A stretch of 64,000 bases of DNA, from the NCBI GenBank assembly GCA_030549495.1, contig JAUIRK010000129.1, positions 248,001 to 312,000 of the forward strand, in the 5' to 3' direction. This DNA is from Nectonema munidae (lineage: Eukaryota; Nematomorpha; Nectonematoida; Nectonematidae). The translations under genes were made by a program, and so were the position numbers. The notes beneath the pieces were generated by a model. That model did no database searches, had not been told where the DNA came from, and saw only the letters and a program-made list of their open reading frames with translations. Shown one piece after another: positions 11,745-30,376 of this stretch. Position 1 is the stretch's first letter. The number at the start of each line of letters is the position of its first letter.

Positions 11745-12189
11745 CAGTGGTTCCCAACCCGGGGTCCATGGACACCGGGTCCATGGAAATTCTACTTCAA
11801 ACTACTTATGCTTAATCTCCTTTAATATACTTCTATTTTCCAAATCAATATAAATATATATATATTCAGAGCTTTTTTAAATAAATATTTTCTTCCCTTT
11901 TTTAAAGTTTCATATTTTGAATCTTTATGTATGCTTTATATTAGTTACAATATTTTTGAAAAATTTATATTTTAATTGGAAAAAAAATTTATTCACATTT
12001 TATGTCAGACTTTACGATTTCTTTGATTTCATATGAATAAGCATACGATTTAATAAGATGACTACAATCATTTTTTGCATAAAAATCTTTGATTAAATTT
12101 GTTGGCTCAAACTATTCAGTTGTAGGTGTCTACAGGTAAAAAAGTGACTGAAAAAGGGGGAACGGGATAAAAAAGGTCGGGTACCACTG
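11745..12189. mobile_element. hAT-type (Charlie-like) MITE, 445 bp
   Basis: Begins CAGTGGTTCCCAACCCGGGG and ends GGTCGGGTACCACTG, an inverted pair. Perfect eight-base flanking duplication CTTTAGAG at 11737-11744 and 12190-12197. No coding potential; the interior is AT-rich. The end CAGTGGTTCCCAACC is typical of Charlie-like hAT elements. Confidence 0.92.
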
Positions 12190-12659
12190 CTTTAGAGTTT
12201 AGAGCGTATCATATGGCATACTGACCATTTAGATTTTAGAGGCTAATATTTTAGTTAACTTCTTTGTCTTCTAACATATGGATCTTTATGGTATTCTATC
12301 AAACGTACATTTTTTGGAGTTGATCATACTGTTGGAAGACAAAAATAAGCTTATTTTGGAGTGATTAAATAAGTTTAAAATTTGGCATAATTTATCTTTT
12401 TTCAACTTCTCTCCCCCTATTGTCTACTTTTGTCAAGTTTTAGCTAAATTGCCCCACTTCCCTATCTCAAAGTTGACATCATAAAAAATCGGTCAATGTA
12501 GTGTATAAATTTGGACCTTTAGGTAATAACTTTTTTAACATTGGCTCCCTGAATGAGGTATATCAAATCTTACATCTAGCAAAATATGAACAGAGAGTAG
12601 AACTTGTCTCTCTAATCCTAGCCAAGCTCCTAATATATATATATTGGAACACATAACAC
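12190..12659. other. No recognisable gene
   Basis: AT-rich spacer between the MITE and the degenerate tandem array. It may be the outer part of the element that carries the array, but no terminal repeat is seen. Confidence 0.4.
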
Positions 12660-13560
12660 GTAATATACATATTTTTCCAATAAACGTGACAACTTTGTAG
12701 GAAATTTCAATCAAAATTTTTGGCTTTACGATGTGGAAATTTCTGAAAGTCTCTATCAAATTTGAGATTTACGCCTGAAAATTGTGTCCAAAATATTATT
12801 CAAATTAAAACAAGCATGTCAATTTATATTCCGAAGTCATTTTTTGCAATTAAGTTGTGAAAATGTCTAAAAGTGGTAATCAATTTCTCAACTGATCGGT
12901 AAGCAACGTCTGAAAATTTTTCTAAGCATAATAATTAAATTTTAAACAAACTATATTTTTTATCCTAAATCGACCTTGCCAATTTCATTTCTCAGAAAAG
13001 TATTTTTCCGTTTCAGTCTGAGAATATGTCTCCAAAAACATTTATCCACATTTATATTTTTTTTAAATAAATCGAACATGCAGATTTTATTTCTCCCGTC
13101 ATTTTTTTGCAATTTGAGTTTGAAAATGTCAATCATATTTGTTGTTGATGGCAAAAATTATTTTGTAGAATATTATCTATATTCTACCTAAAATATATTT
13201 TATACTAGATCTCCATGCTGATTTCATTTTTGGGCTCAGTTTTTGTAATTACAATGTGAAAATGTCAATCAAATATGTTAGTTTCACATGAAAATTTTCT
13301 TTAAAAATATTTATTCACATTTTAAGTAAAAGATTTTTTAAACTAAATTGACGATGATGATATTTTTAGCTACATTTTAAACATTACTGTGAAAAAATGT
13401 GTCAAAATATAAATAGAATTAGTGATGTATGCCTAAAAATTATTTCATAATCATACTTCCATATTTTAAATAAAATATATTTTTGATTTTAATTTTTTTA
13501 TTATGATCCTCACTTCATTTCAGGGCTTAGTTTTCCCAATTAGGGTGCAAGACTGTGTGG
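12660..13560. repeat. Degenerate tandem array related to the 148-bp repeat
   Basis: About six diverged units, each with a landmark like CATGCTGATTTCATTTTTGG followed by GCTCA and then TGTGAAAATGTCAATCAA. Landmarks fall near 12815, 12975, 13077, 13215, 13349 and 13510, so spacing varies between about 100 and 160. The same unit occurs in the 30828-33634 element at 31260-32110. No terminal inverted repeats are visible, so this looks like an old, decayed copy or free satellite. Confidence 0.7.
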
Positions 13561-13869
13561 AATTATGAATCAAGTTTGACATTTCGGAAAAAATGTCAAT
13601 TTTTTGAAAAACCTCTATTTCCTTAAGAAGAAGAAGAAGAAATTTATCACAGTGTAACATAAAAAAATTTTTTTTTTGTTTGACTTAATATTTTTATTGT
13701 TTATTACTAAAAACTTCACTCTGATTTCAAATCTGTGCTTGTTTTTTCTGTAACATCGATGGTTCAGAAGTTACAAGGTATTTTTCTTAACATATTTTTG
13801 TCACAATTTTTGTTTTATTTTTAAGATAATTATATTATAATATTGTCAATTTTTTACTACAAATTAAAA

Positions 13870-15680
13870 ATGGCTACACGGATGTGTAAAAATAACCCTA
13901 ATTCTTTTTGCTATGTCTGCGGATACTATATTGGGCAAAAAACAGTTTCTTATAAAATAGAAAAAGGATCAAAATATTCGATAGCATACAATTTATATTT
14001 TGGTATCCCGATTGGTGACCAGGATAAAAGTTGGGCTCCTCATTTTATTTGTCGAAGCTGTCGTTCAACATTGGAGGCATGGCTGAGAGGTAGTTTTTTT
14101 GTTTTAAATTGTCATACTTTTGGAAAAACTCAGAATCTAAAATCTAGGAGAAAGATCAATGCCTTTTGCTATTCCACGAATTTGGAGAGAACAAAAAAAT
14201 CATACCACTGATTGTTATTTTTGTATAGTCAACATATCTAAATTCAGAAAAATCAAAGGAAAATCTAAAAAACTTGACTATCCTAATATTGCTTCATCAA
14301 TTGCTCCAGTACCTCATAATGTAAACTTGCCAGTTCCTTCCCCTCCAGAAAAGGTAATTGTTAAAATTTAAAATATTTTGTTATGCTGAATTCTTTGTAT
14401 ACTAACTTTTGTTTAAGGAAAGTTATCTGGATGAAGTAGAATCTGTGAATAATAATGAAATTTTATATTCTGTTGATGATGATGATGGTGATGATGATGA
14501 TGATATAAAATCTCCTCATTTTCCAAATCAAAGTGAGCTAAATGATTTAATTAAAGACTTAAACTTATCTAAAGAGGGAGCTCAGCTGCTAACGTCCAGG
14601 CTCAAAGAGTGGAATCTTCTAGGAGAGAGATGCAGAATAGGGGTGCAAAAAAACAGACATATGGAATATTCTAAATTTTATGATGTTGAAGATGGCTTAT
14701 GTTTTTGTAAAGATATCAAGGGCCTTTTCAGTGCGATAGGAATTGAACATGTTTCATCAGAATGGAGGCTCTTCATCGACAGTTCTGTTAAAAGTTTAAA
14801 GGCAGTTTTGCTTCACAATGGAAACTTGTTGCCATCAGTTCCAGTTGGTCATTCTACGCATATGAAAGAAGACTATGCCAATGTTAAAAATTTGCTCAGC
14901 AAAATAAAGTATGAAAATTTTAATTATGATGTATGTGGAGATTTCAAAATGCTAGGCTTTCTATTGGGAATGCACCAAGGTTATACAAAGTTTTCCTGCT
15001 ACCTATGTTTATGGGATAGTAGAGATGATAAAAATCATTATTTGAAAAAAACATGGACACAAAGAATTGGCCTTGAACCTGGTAGTCAAAACGTCATTAA
15101 TCAACTCCTAATTGACCCAAAAAAAGTGTTGCTTCCTCCACTACACATAAAGTTGGGACTTATTAAACAGTTTGTGAAAGCACTAGAATATGACAGTAAT
15201 GCTTTTCAGCAAATCCGACTTTTATTTCCTAAGCTTTCTGAAGCAAAGCTAAAAAATGGAATTTTTACGGGCCCTGATGTTAGGAAACTTCTAAATTCTG
15301 AAGAATTTCAAAATAGCCTTAATTTGAAAGAAAGATGTGCATGGGAGGCATTTAGAAGAGTTGTGACAGGATTTTTAGGTAATAAAAAAGATGAAAACTA
15401 CAAAGAAAATATTGAAAATATGGTAAATGCGTATAAAGAAATGGGATGCCGTATGTCACTGAAGCTTCATTTTTTGGATTCGCATTTAGATGTTTTCAAA
15501 GAAAATCTTGGTGATGTGAGCGAGGAGCATGGAGAACGATTTCATCAAGATATCCAAACCATGGAAAAGAGATACCAAGGCCGATGGGGCAAAGCTATGA
15601 TGGGTGACTACGTTTGGGGACTTATCAAAGAAGATAAATCTTGGCATCAAAGGCAATGTAGAACAAAACATTATTTTTAG
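13870..15680 (+). CDS. Complete three-exon gene of an unnamed cysteine-rich family, likely transposase-related
   Basis: Exons 13870-14089, 14148-14353 and 14418-15680 join in phase through GT-AG introns of 58 and 64 bp and give 562 residues with no internal stop. The ATG at 13870 is chosen because it precedes the first zinc-binding cluster. In order: C14-x2-C17 with H58-x2-C61-x2-C64; MPFAIPRIWRE then DCYFC (C96, C99); an Asp-rich run (about 162-171); RLFIDSS with D263; VCGDFKML with D317, leading straight into CYLCLWDSR (C336, C339) and H349; PPLHIKLG; and EEHGERFHQDI with E515. Families of this layout are common and unnamed in invertebrate genomes. The spaced D, D and E with an inserted zinc-binding cluster would fit an RNase H-like DDE fold; that is inference. 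No host neighbour is linked to it. A short inverted GTTTGACTTAAT-like pair at 13678 and 15938-15949 may mark element ends (weak). Confidence 0.88.
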
Positions 15681-15984
15681 CTTTTTGCTACGCAATTATT
15701 CTTTTTAAATATATTTTAACTTCAATTTTAGTTTATTTTTTTTTTAATTAAATTTATCAAAAAAGATTTTAGTTTTATTTCCATTATTGAATAAAATAAT
15801 ATTCACATTACACTGATTCTACACTCAAAATCATGAATTTTGAATTAAACGGAAATTCTAAAAACTATCGATATTCGTAACAAAACATTTTTATTTTTGT
15901 AATCTACACCCAAAAACAATGTAAGAAAATTAATTTAATCAAGTCAAACAAATTATTGTCGTGTTGTTGATATTCTGTGAAAAG

Positions 15985-18638
15985 AATAAATAATGTGCTT
16001 TGTAGGGTGGAAACAAGGCCCTTAAGAACCCCTTGCTATTATACACAGTAAGAAAGAAGCCTAAAAAATTAAGGAGTCAAAATATATGTTCTGCAAAATT
16101 AATATCTTGAAGATAAAAACAGAAAAATATATATACATATTAATGGTTCACTAAATTTAATAACATCTTTTGCCACGAAAAACAGTTATGAATTGAACAG
16201 TAAAAAGATGCGTTATATCCCAATTTCGTTAAATCACGAAAGACATAAAACAGACAAAAATTTGTGAATAAAACACATCTTTTATTTTAAAATAAACATA
16301 CGTTACACATATGTAATTCTAAGTTATATTTATGCGTGAATATAAAAGTCATAAAAGTATTACGAGTCTTTAACAAAGTCTGTGATCTTTTGGTGTTTCA
16401 CATTGTAGTGTTTCGTCATAATATCATTTGTAATTCCCCCATACGATTGTAAAAAGTTCGTTATATCCCTTTGTTAAACCATAATCTTTAAAACATGCGC
16501 CAGACGTTGATTCTAAAACGTGAATAAATTTCCTTGGTTTTGGGGGAGCTATGTTATATCCGGTTAATTTGTAAAGACTTTATGGCTTAAGGGGCTTGGA
16601 TATTAGTACGCTATATCTAGCATTTTTTATAGCCGACTTCGTTATAGGCGGTTTAATTTAAACATAATAAAGAAGAGATTTGACAACGCAATCAAATTTT
16701 TTCGTCTTATCTTTCGGTTTTCGTTAAACTTTTTTTTCACTTTGTGGAAAAATGTATACTATTGGCTTCCATGCTGTGGAAAAGTATACTGCCTGGCCAC
16801 TATTCTATCCAAAAAATGTACTCTGTCTTCTAACCTACAAGGTCTGTTCTTCACAATTCCCATTTGTTGAGAGCATTGTTGATATAATTTTAACTATAAG
16901 GAAATTTCGTTGTTGGAATACACTAATAAACTTCATCACTTTTTATCTTATTATGCCTTGTATTTATTAGTTTGGACATTAAAAACTCTGATGACGGCTA
17001 AAAGAATATCTTTGAAAATTGACAGTTTGGTATTCAAATACTCAAAAATTCTGTCATCCAATCAAGGCAAATTGAACAAATGAAACATTTGAGTTTCTCT
17101 GTGACGATGATACAAGCATGCACATTTTGAGGCATGCAAGATTTCTCTGATCTCGATTTAACTTAAGATGTGAAAAGTTAAAAACTTTCCAAAAAAGTAT
17201 TTATAAATTTTGCGTGTGAATTCAAGGATCATTGTGGAAGAAATAATAAGCCTTAAAATATTTTAAAGCACCAAAATGTTTTGAAAAAAGCTCTATGAGA
17301 TAGAACGATGAAAATATTTAAAAAATATTATATATAAAATACGAGTTGGGTGAATCTTCATATTATAAAGTAAAAAAATAGGACAAAAATTTGCCTTTTT
17401 TAAATATAGTGTTTTTTGTTCACAATGTTTTTAAGTTTTTACAAATATTGAACGAAAAAACGGTGTAAAAATTCTTTCTATAAATCACGAGAGGAAGTTG
17501 AAATTTGAGAAGAACTTGATTGATTTAATGAGAATAGATCAAATATTTCGTATAATATGAGTTAGAATTCAGGGTATTCTATTTTCGAACAAAAATATCC
17601 AATTTTTTGAATTATTGGTGACTGAATGGAAACTTTTTTTATTGTGCAAAATGATAAATTCTATATATATACACTGACAGATTTAAGGGGGCGGAACTGG
17701 AGTACGCCCCTCCCCCTAAAATTGCATTGCCAATTTCTTGAAATTTTTTTTTGATCTAATTCTTTTCGTAGAATTTAAATATTATGATGATTTCTGCAGC
17801 TCGTTTTTTTAGATTCAATCTTTCTCTAAAGTGAGAAGCACTAAAAAGTTTTTTATGTTTCAATCGTAGTTAAGTGTGACACTTATTAATTTTATATTAT
17901 CCAATTTTTTTTGTAAATTTATTATTACACATCAAGTTTTACCACATCAATTCACTTCGCAGTTCAATGAATGAGGATCGTTTTAAAATGCTCTCATTCT
18001 TCTTTTTTGTTTTTTTTTAAATTTTGATAAAGCTTAAATTTATATGCTTGAAATTTGAACTTGAAATTGAGCTTGAAATTTATATATATACTTACAATTC
18101 TTTAGTTTTAAAAAGAAAAATGATTTAAAATTTATAAAAAAAAATAATTATCAAATAATAGCGTTAAAAAAGTCAAAAAATTCTAATAATAATTTGCTAT
18201 AAGGAGAAAAATTTCAATCTTTGAATGGAAGTTTATTCAACATTGAGAATATTATTTAGCACTTTGCAGTTTCTTGGTAGTTTTGTAACTTAAAAATGCT
18301 CTGGCCATATTTAAAAAAAATTGAAATGTATAGATTACCATTTGACAAAATTTTAAACCCTAATTATCAGTAAAATAATTTAATTTTGAAAATAAATATG
18401 AAATGATTTTTTTGGTTTGTTAAAGCGAGAATTTTGTTATGGAAAATAAATTTCACTGTTTATTGACATAAAATTGTTTTTGATTTTTTGACCTAAATAA
18501 AAAAAACAGAAAGAAGTTAAAATCTTATGGCTTTTTGGGTTTGCAAGAAATTGAATTTATTGTTTTTAACCAATCAAAACTATTTTATTTTGAACGGTTG
18601 TTTAGAATCTCGCTTTCATTTTCTTTCACCTCAGCATT
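15985..18638. other. AT-rich stretch without recognisable gene
   Basis: No convincing exon. A fragment with AAGGGGGCGGAACTGG and CGCCCCTCCCCC at 17685-17712 looks like the end of a small DNA element. 16200-16670 has repeated GTTATATCC-type words (for example near 16212, 16451 and 16553), possibly a decayed pogo-type MITE. Confidence 0.4.
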
Positions 18639-18712
18639 ACATCTTCACTACGCATAATTCGATACAAGCGACCAAACTGCGCCTTCTCTATGACAAAAGC
18701 CTCATGTGGTTT
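18639..18712 (+). repeat. Partial tRNA-derived SINE, family B
   Basis: The segment CATAATTCGATACAAGCGAC followed by CAAACTGCGCCTTCTC matches the 3' body of the SINE at 59018-59162 (CATAGTTCGATACAAGCGGC). Only the body is present; the tRNA-like head is missing or decayed. Confidence 0.5.
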
Positions 18713-18871
18713 ATCATTATATATGTAAAATTTTAAAAACTATTTATGGTGATTCCTACTTAAAAACTCAAAGCTCAACGTTCTGGGCACTGATTTATAC
18801 AAAATGGATTACATTTTTTAGAAAAATTTAAAAAGTTAACTTGAAACAAATTAAAGTATTTAATATTTTAG

Positions 18872-25216
<6,345 letters not shown>

Positions 25217-25346
25217 AAAACGGGTAATGTTAGCGAAAGGCATAATCTTCTTTTCTGGAGAAAATTTGTCATAATAGAAATTATTTAAGAGAGAAAATTG
25301 TTAATAAATAGTTCATAAAATTTTCAAAGTATTTGCATAGAGTATA

Positions 25347-27296
25347 CAGTGAAACTTCTCTAAATCGATCCCTCTTACAACTGACCACACTTTTAAACCG
25401 GCTGTTTTAAAAAATCCTTGCCGCTGGATATCGAATTTTAGGGTAATTATTTCGTCAAATCGGCCACCCTTCTAAACCGTACATCGGCAACATTTTTGAA
25501 TGAAGGTATTCATATATAATGGCAATTACATTCCTCGATTCCTGACATACTCTTCATCTGTAAAGCATGCAAATTATGAACAATGTAAAAGAGCTATAAT
25601 AATTAATCACACTCTATCACACACAGACATTCACCAGTAATATAGCAATTTAACAGTAATTGTAAATAGTGTTTTTCTAAATTAAAAATTTTCTCACGCA
25701 ACTCACGCTTAACAAAACCTTTTCGTCAAGAGTTATACTTGAAGATAAAGTTCAACAAATTAAAGACAATGATACAGTCCCAAAACTCTGAAAAAGAGAC
25801 CTTGCTGAAAAATATAAAATTGATAAGTCACACAAAGTGTAAGTATTTTGACATAAACGATATAGTATGAAATTGGTTTTGCACTGCTCGCACAAGGAAT
25901 ATACCAATCTCTGGACCGATTATTGAAGAGAAAGCACTCTCATTTGCAAATCAATGGACACTGAATAAGTTTAAAGCATCAAATGGGTGGTTGGACAGAT
26001 GACATATTCGTTATTCTGTTAATGCATATAAAGTATGTGGAAAAAACTAAAATTAAAGAGACGGTAGTAAACGATTTTAAGAATTTTCTTCAAGAAGTTA
26101 TTAAAAACTACTCACCAGCTGACGTCTTCAACTGTAATGAGACCGGTTTATTTTTTCCTGTGTTACCAGACAAAACTCTCTCCGTTAAAAAACAGTATAT
26201 GTGTTGTAGAGTTGGAAAAAAGCAAAAGAAAGATTGGCTGTCATGTTGGGATGCTGTTCAACTGGAGAAAAACTTTACAATTTTATTTTGAATGCTTTTT
26301 AATTCAAAGCGTATTTTATTTTATTTTTTAGCTAAAGTAATTAACCCAAGTTGCTTTAAACATCTTGATAAAACTAACTTACCTGTCACTTACTACGCAA
26401 ATAAAAAGGCTTGGATGAAGACAAATTTATTTGTAGACTGGAAGCGCACAGTAAACGATAAAATGAAACTTCAACGGCGTAAAATCTTAATGTTTCTTGA
26501 TAATGATGCATCTCAAACACAAGATATACGATTCAGCAAACTTACTCTCAAGTTTTTACCGCCCAACATTACATCTGTACTTCGCTTCTCACTAAAATCA
26601 AAAATTTAAGCTCAACCACAGAACTTTGTCAACAAATTTTATTCTTTGATTCGATTCATCGGAGCAGAAGAGCTTGGAACAATCTGAAAGAAACCACCAT
26701 TAAGAAATGTTTTGCTTCAGTTAGACTTTCGGTTTTAAACTTAAGGCAATTAGAAATGAATAAAGAGTTAATGATAATGATGTCGATGATGCTCAAGTTC
26801 ATCAATTAGCTAACGAGTTTGAAATAGGAAATGTTGATTTATACTTTGATGACCAGAAGCCAAGCAGATCTTGAAAGTGATGATGATGATTCAAATTATC
26901 CGTTACAAAAAACTGAAGTTATTTTATCTCTTGAAGGATTTAATAATATTTATGAAACTATGACAGTCAAGTCCATTTTACCGAAAACCTACTCTATTAT
27001 CACAGACCTAGAAGAACTAATCGTTAGAAACGTGTCAAACAAAAACAAACAACCATATCAGGATTTTTAAAACGTTAGCCGTTTCAATATTTTTGTTATA
27101 ATAAAAATTTTTCGTTTTTAGTTTTATATTTAATCATTAAGAAATATGATGGATTTATAATAACTTATATAAAATAAAACAAATGTTGACAGCTAATTTA
27201 ATTATCAACAATATTTTCACTAAACCGGCCACCTCTATAAGCCGGTGATTTTTCTTTGTCCAATCAATGGCCGGTTTGGAGAGGATTAATTGATTG
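25347..27296 (+). mobile_element. Tigger/pogo transposon, 1.95 kb, both ends present
   Basis: Left end CAGTGAAACTTCTCTAAATC after TA (25345-25346); right end GGTTTGGAGAGGATTAATTG with TTG before TA (27297-27298), a decayed inverted repeat. Transposase blocks: FCTARTRNIPISGPIIEEKA near 25884 (CENP-B-type DNA-binding domain), 'DVFNCNETGLFFPVLPDKTL' near 26123 (first catalytic Asp in the usual NADETG position, here NCNETG), CFKHLDKTNLPVTYYANKKA near 26353, ILMFLDNDASQTQD near 26486 (second Asp), and LPPNITSV near 26558. Frames are broken in several places. A short acidic tail (ESDDDDSNYP) at about 26875 is typical of Tigger C-termini. It lies only 130 bp beyond exon C of the unknown gene. Confidence 0.88.
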
Positions 27297-27298
27297 TA

Positions 27299-27639
27299 TA
27301 TGTTAGAATAAGATTCTGACACCAGCGTTTATAACTCAAAAAGCGCACTATTATTATATACTTTCAATTCAAGTAACAATTTCCAACATTTTTATGTATA
27401 TAAATTCCATAGTTGTTTGAAGCAAATTCATTATTTTTGCACGCGTATTCAATCAATTTTTCGCAGTTACTTCTCTTCTCACTGTAACAGACAGTAGTTT
27501 CAGACTCCAGTGAAATTCTGAATGAGCTTAATAAAAGAGGCAAAAACCTCAAAACATTCATGTTTGGAGAAAATTTTTCAAATACCGATAAAATTGAGCC
27601 AACGTGAATTAGTTATTTCATCGTCGCCTTCAGAAAAAT
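27299..27639. other. No recognisable feature
   Basis: AT-rich spacer between the Tigger copy and the fossil retroelement segment. Confidence 0.4.
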
Positions 27640-28140
27640 TACAGCCAATGTAAATCAAGCACAATGCTTCTCCATGAAGGAGTTCTTGCCTCCCAGTTAA
27701 TGGAAATCGCTAAACTAGCTGAAGATAAACAAGATGTATTGTCTTGGGCACACTCGCTCTCAAATACAAAGAAACGAATTTATCCCTCGAAAAAACAATG
27801 ATATAGCTATCATATCATAACACAATATGATTTTCGAAGGAAGTTCTGATACACTTCAAGCCAAGATATACGAATGGTGCTTACTATGGATATAAGAAGA
27901 GAAAAAGTTACTTTCCAAGCAATCAATACCCAAAAATTAAACTAGGATACCAACAAAATCGCATAGAGCACAATGAAAATCACTGCAAAAGCATATACCA
28001 TTTTGAATATGATTGCCCTAAGGCGGTAAACAAAGGAAATTGTTCTCTCGACGTTACTGAAAATTAAAACTTTCTTGTGGCTGAAATGCTAGGATCAATT
28101 GTTATGGACTCGAGATGTGTTAGCATGGTTTGTGGGGTTA
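27640..28140 (+). mobile_element. Possible retroelement gag-protease fossil
   Basis: Translated pieces include a basic tract with Tyr/Gly (NGAYYGYKKRKSYFPSNQYP), a Cys/His-bearing stretch (HFEYDCPKAVNKGNCS) and then EMLGSIVMDSRCVSMVCG. The last resembles the retropepsin-like start (xxxDSGCxxTVCG) found after gag in some retroelements. No LTRs or other pol parts are seen. Broken in several places; family not assigned. Confidence 0.3.
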
Positions 28141-28164
28141 ATTAGCTAAGTTTATAATTTGACT

Positions 28165-28545
28165 CACTATCTTCTTCTTCTTCCACACCTTGTCCCCAAG
28201 TTGGGGTCGGTGGTCATGATCTTGAGCCTCCATTTTCCTCTATTCTCAGCTTCATCATCTTCTTTCCCGCCCATTATTGTTTTTGATCATGGCATTTTAA
28301 TTGAAGCGTAGTTTTATAGCCGGATGCTCTTCCTGACGCCAACCATTTTGTTTTAGGAGCTGGAAACCCTGAGCCTTTGTTTACTCAAAAGCTATACCCA
28401 CAAGGCAGCGGTAGTTTGAAATCAGAGTTGCTCTCTCCTTGAACATCTGCCAGCTAAGGCTAACGAGCATGCTCTAACCGAAGCTGTAATTAAGGCGCCT
28501 ACTAATTCGCTTTTAACCTCTAGATCGTTTAGTTTGAAACAACTC
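28165..28545 (-). repeat. tRNA-derived SINE, family C
   Basis: On the minus strand, from about 28500, a tRNA-like head (GCTTCGGTTAGAGCATGCTC, GTTAGCCTTAGCTGGCAG) is followed by a body with 'GGCGTCAGGAAGAGCATCCG' and GCTATAAAACTACGC, then a short tail rich in GAA/AAG triplets (28168-28180). The central GGCGTCAGGAAGRGCATCCGGC block is a common core shared by SINEs and LINE tails in many animals. A different family from the other SINEs in the window. Confidence 0.55.
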
Positions 28546-30252
28546 CGCCACGGGAAAGCAGATCTAGAGATTCACTGTAAGCGATTTTACGAGACGCAGG
28601 CCTTATGAGATATTTGGTGGGGGACAGGAGCTTATCCTTGTTCCTTGCCTCTGCGTTAGCAGCATTTGGAGTCTTTTTTGAAATTTGAAAATCAATCAGG
28701 TACGAAACCCCTAGCACCGATTACAAATTTAGAAGTTGAGACAAATATATCTGTTCCATAATGACTCGTAATGACTAAGTATTTTTTGAAAGAAAACTGT
28801 TTTACTTTTGATCAAATGTTGTTTCATGTCATATTCCTCATAGACGAAGCAACGAGATATGACTGTTTAATTCAAATAAAAAATAAAAACATGTAAATCA
28901 TCGTAAAAACAATTTTATAAATTTTGGATCCCCTCGAACCTTTTCTGCCAGGAAATGGTGGACAGATTAATAGACAAGAGTTATGAACACAGCTGCAGCT
29001 AGTTCGCCATGCTCAAATAGATCGGTTTCAAATTTACTCGACTCAACTTACAAATTCGGGATTTATTTCAAACCACAATATTTTTGCAGAAAAATTTAAA
29101 CGTGTACTGATTAATCTTTTATAGGCAAACAAATCATTTTAGATTTTTATGATAAGTTGACGAAAATAAGAGAACACACAGTCCTGTCGGCCAATTAATT
29201 TAGGCAGAAATGATACCGCTATTGAATTTGGCAAAGAAAATGAGCCGAATCAAAATAAGGAAAATCAGATATTAGGAGCTTGTTTAAACAATAATCAAAT
29301 GGAAGCGCTCTTCAAATCCTGGGTTGTGGTTTTTTTTCAAGGAAAGGTTAGCTGTGAAGAAAATTAGATATCAGAAGAATTATAGTTAAGGAGTATTAAA
29401 GAAACGTAATTTTTTTTAGCAATTCCACCGCTAAAATTCATACTGTTTGACCTATAAAATATAAAGTCCGTTTTTCTTTTTTATAAATAACTTATATATT
29501 TTTATATAATTTCTTTTTTTATAATTATTTTTTTATAATAGTTTTTTTTTAATTTATGAATTTTTTCCTTGAATAACTTGAATTTTTATATTTTTTTGAA
29601 AGATAAAACAAAGAACAATACTTTTGTTAAACAATAACTATTTTCTGTTACAAATTCCTTTGAAAAAAACTCAAGTAAATTTGTGAATGATATCGATGAA
29701 TATAATAAGTAGCGAGCAAACTTGTTTTATACTTTGCATCTTGCTTCACCATTTGTTTCAAAGTGCAATTTCACTTTTGTTCATCCTTTTATGATTATAG
29801 AGCTATATCCACAAGTATTTGCATTTTATATTTCTTTGCCATCGTAATCCAAACCGATCTATTCCCCACTGTAGTATGAACGATGCTGGAAGAACACATA
29901 AGATGCTAATTAATTCAAATAAGAATTCCTAAGCACAAGTCTAACTGTAGATGCTAAAAGATATTCCAACTATTTCATATGCCCCATTTCTTACATTATA
30001 TAACGATGTTTAGTTGATGAAAGATGGAAATGTTTTGACTCTAATCACTGAAAAATTTGGAGTATTTTCAACAATGAAATTTACCTTTAATCACGCTGAT
30101 TTGGTTGTAGACCTTTTTAATGGCTATGGAAATTACACATATGTTCTTTTAAAAACATGAAGTTAATTTCTTTAAAAATTTTAATAAATTTTTTTTGCTT
30201 TTAAATTGCACTTAAATGTATACTTGCATAGTTCCATTTATCCTAGACATCT
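28546..30252. other. Long stretch without recognisable gene
   Basis: No convincing exon. Around 28560-28720 the base composition is less AT-rich and translates on the minus strand to LDFQISKKTPNAANAEARNK, probably a dispersed repeat I cannot name. 28930-29340 has weak protein-like codons on the plus strand without clear family. 29460-29640 is nearly pure A/T. Confidence 0.35.
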
Positions 30253-30376
30253 CTACGGGCGGAAATTTTGAGGCCCATACTGGCGCGTCGTATTATATTT
30301 TCCCGAATCTGAACAACGTTTTTTACGATATTTAAGCAGCCCGTTTCTCCAAAAATCTTTGAAGCCCGTCCGTAGA
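30253..30376. mobile_element. Possible 124-bp MITE
   Basis: CTACGGGCGGAAATTTTGAG at the left and CTTTGAAGCCCGTCCGTAG at the right form an imperfect inverted pair (CTACGGRCGG). No clear target duplication was found, so this is tentative. Confidence 0.3.

Noticed and set aside
14409-14417. Alternative start of the cysteine-rich gene at the beginning of the third exon
   Set aside because: Those nine bases are the pyrimidine-rich acceptor region; the first two exons fit in phase and carry the family's zinc-binding N-terminus.
16752-16970. 72-residue plus-strand open frame
   Set aside because: AT-rich composition, no motif, no supporting splice sites.
18820-18871. Extension of exon A upstream to the acceptor TTTTTTAG near 18820
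   Set aside because: The nearer acceptor AATATTTTAG gives a better protein-like start; the upstream codons are Lys/Phe-rich and not convincing, though not excluded.
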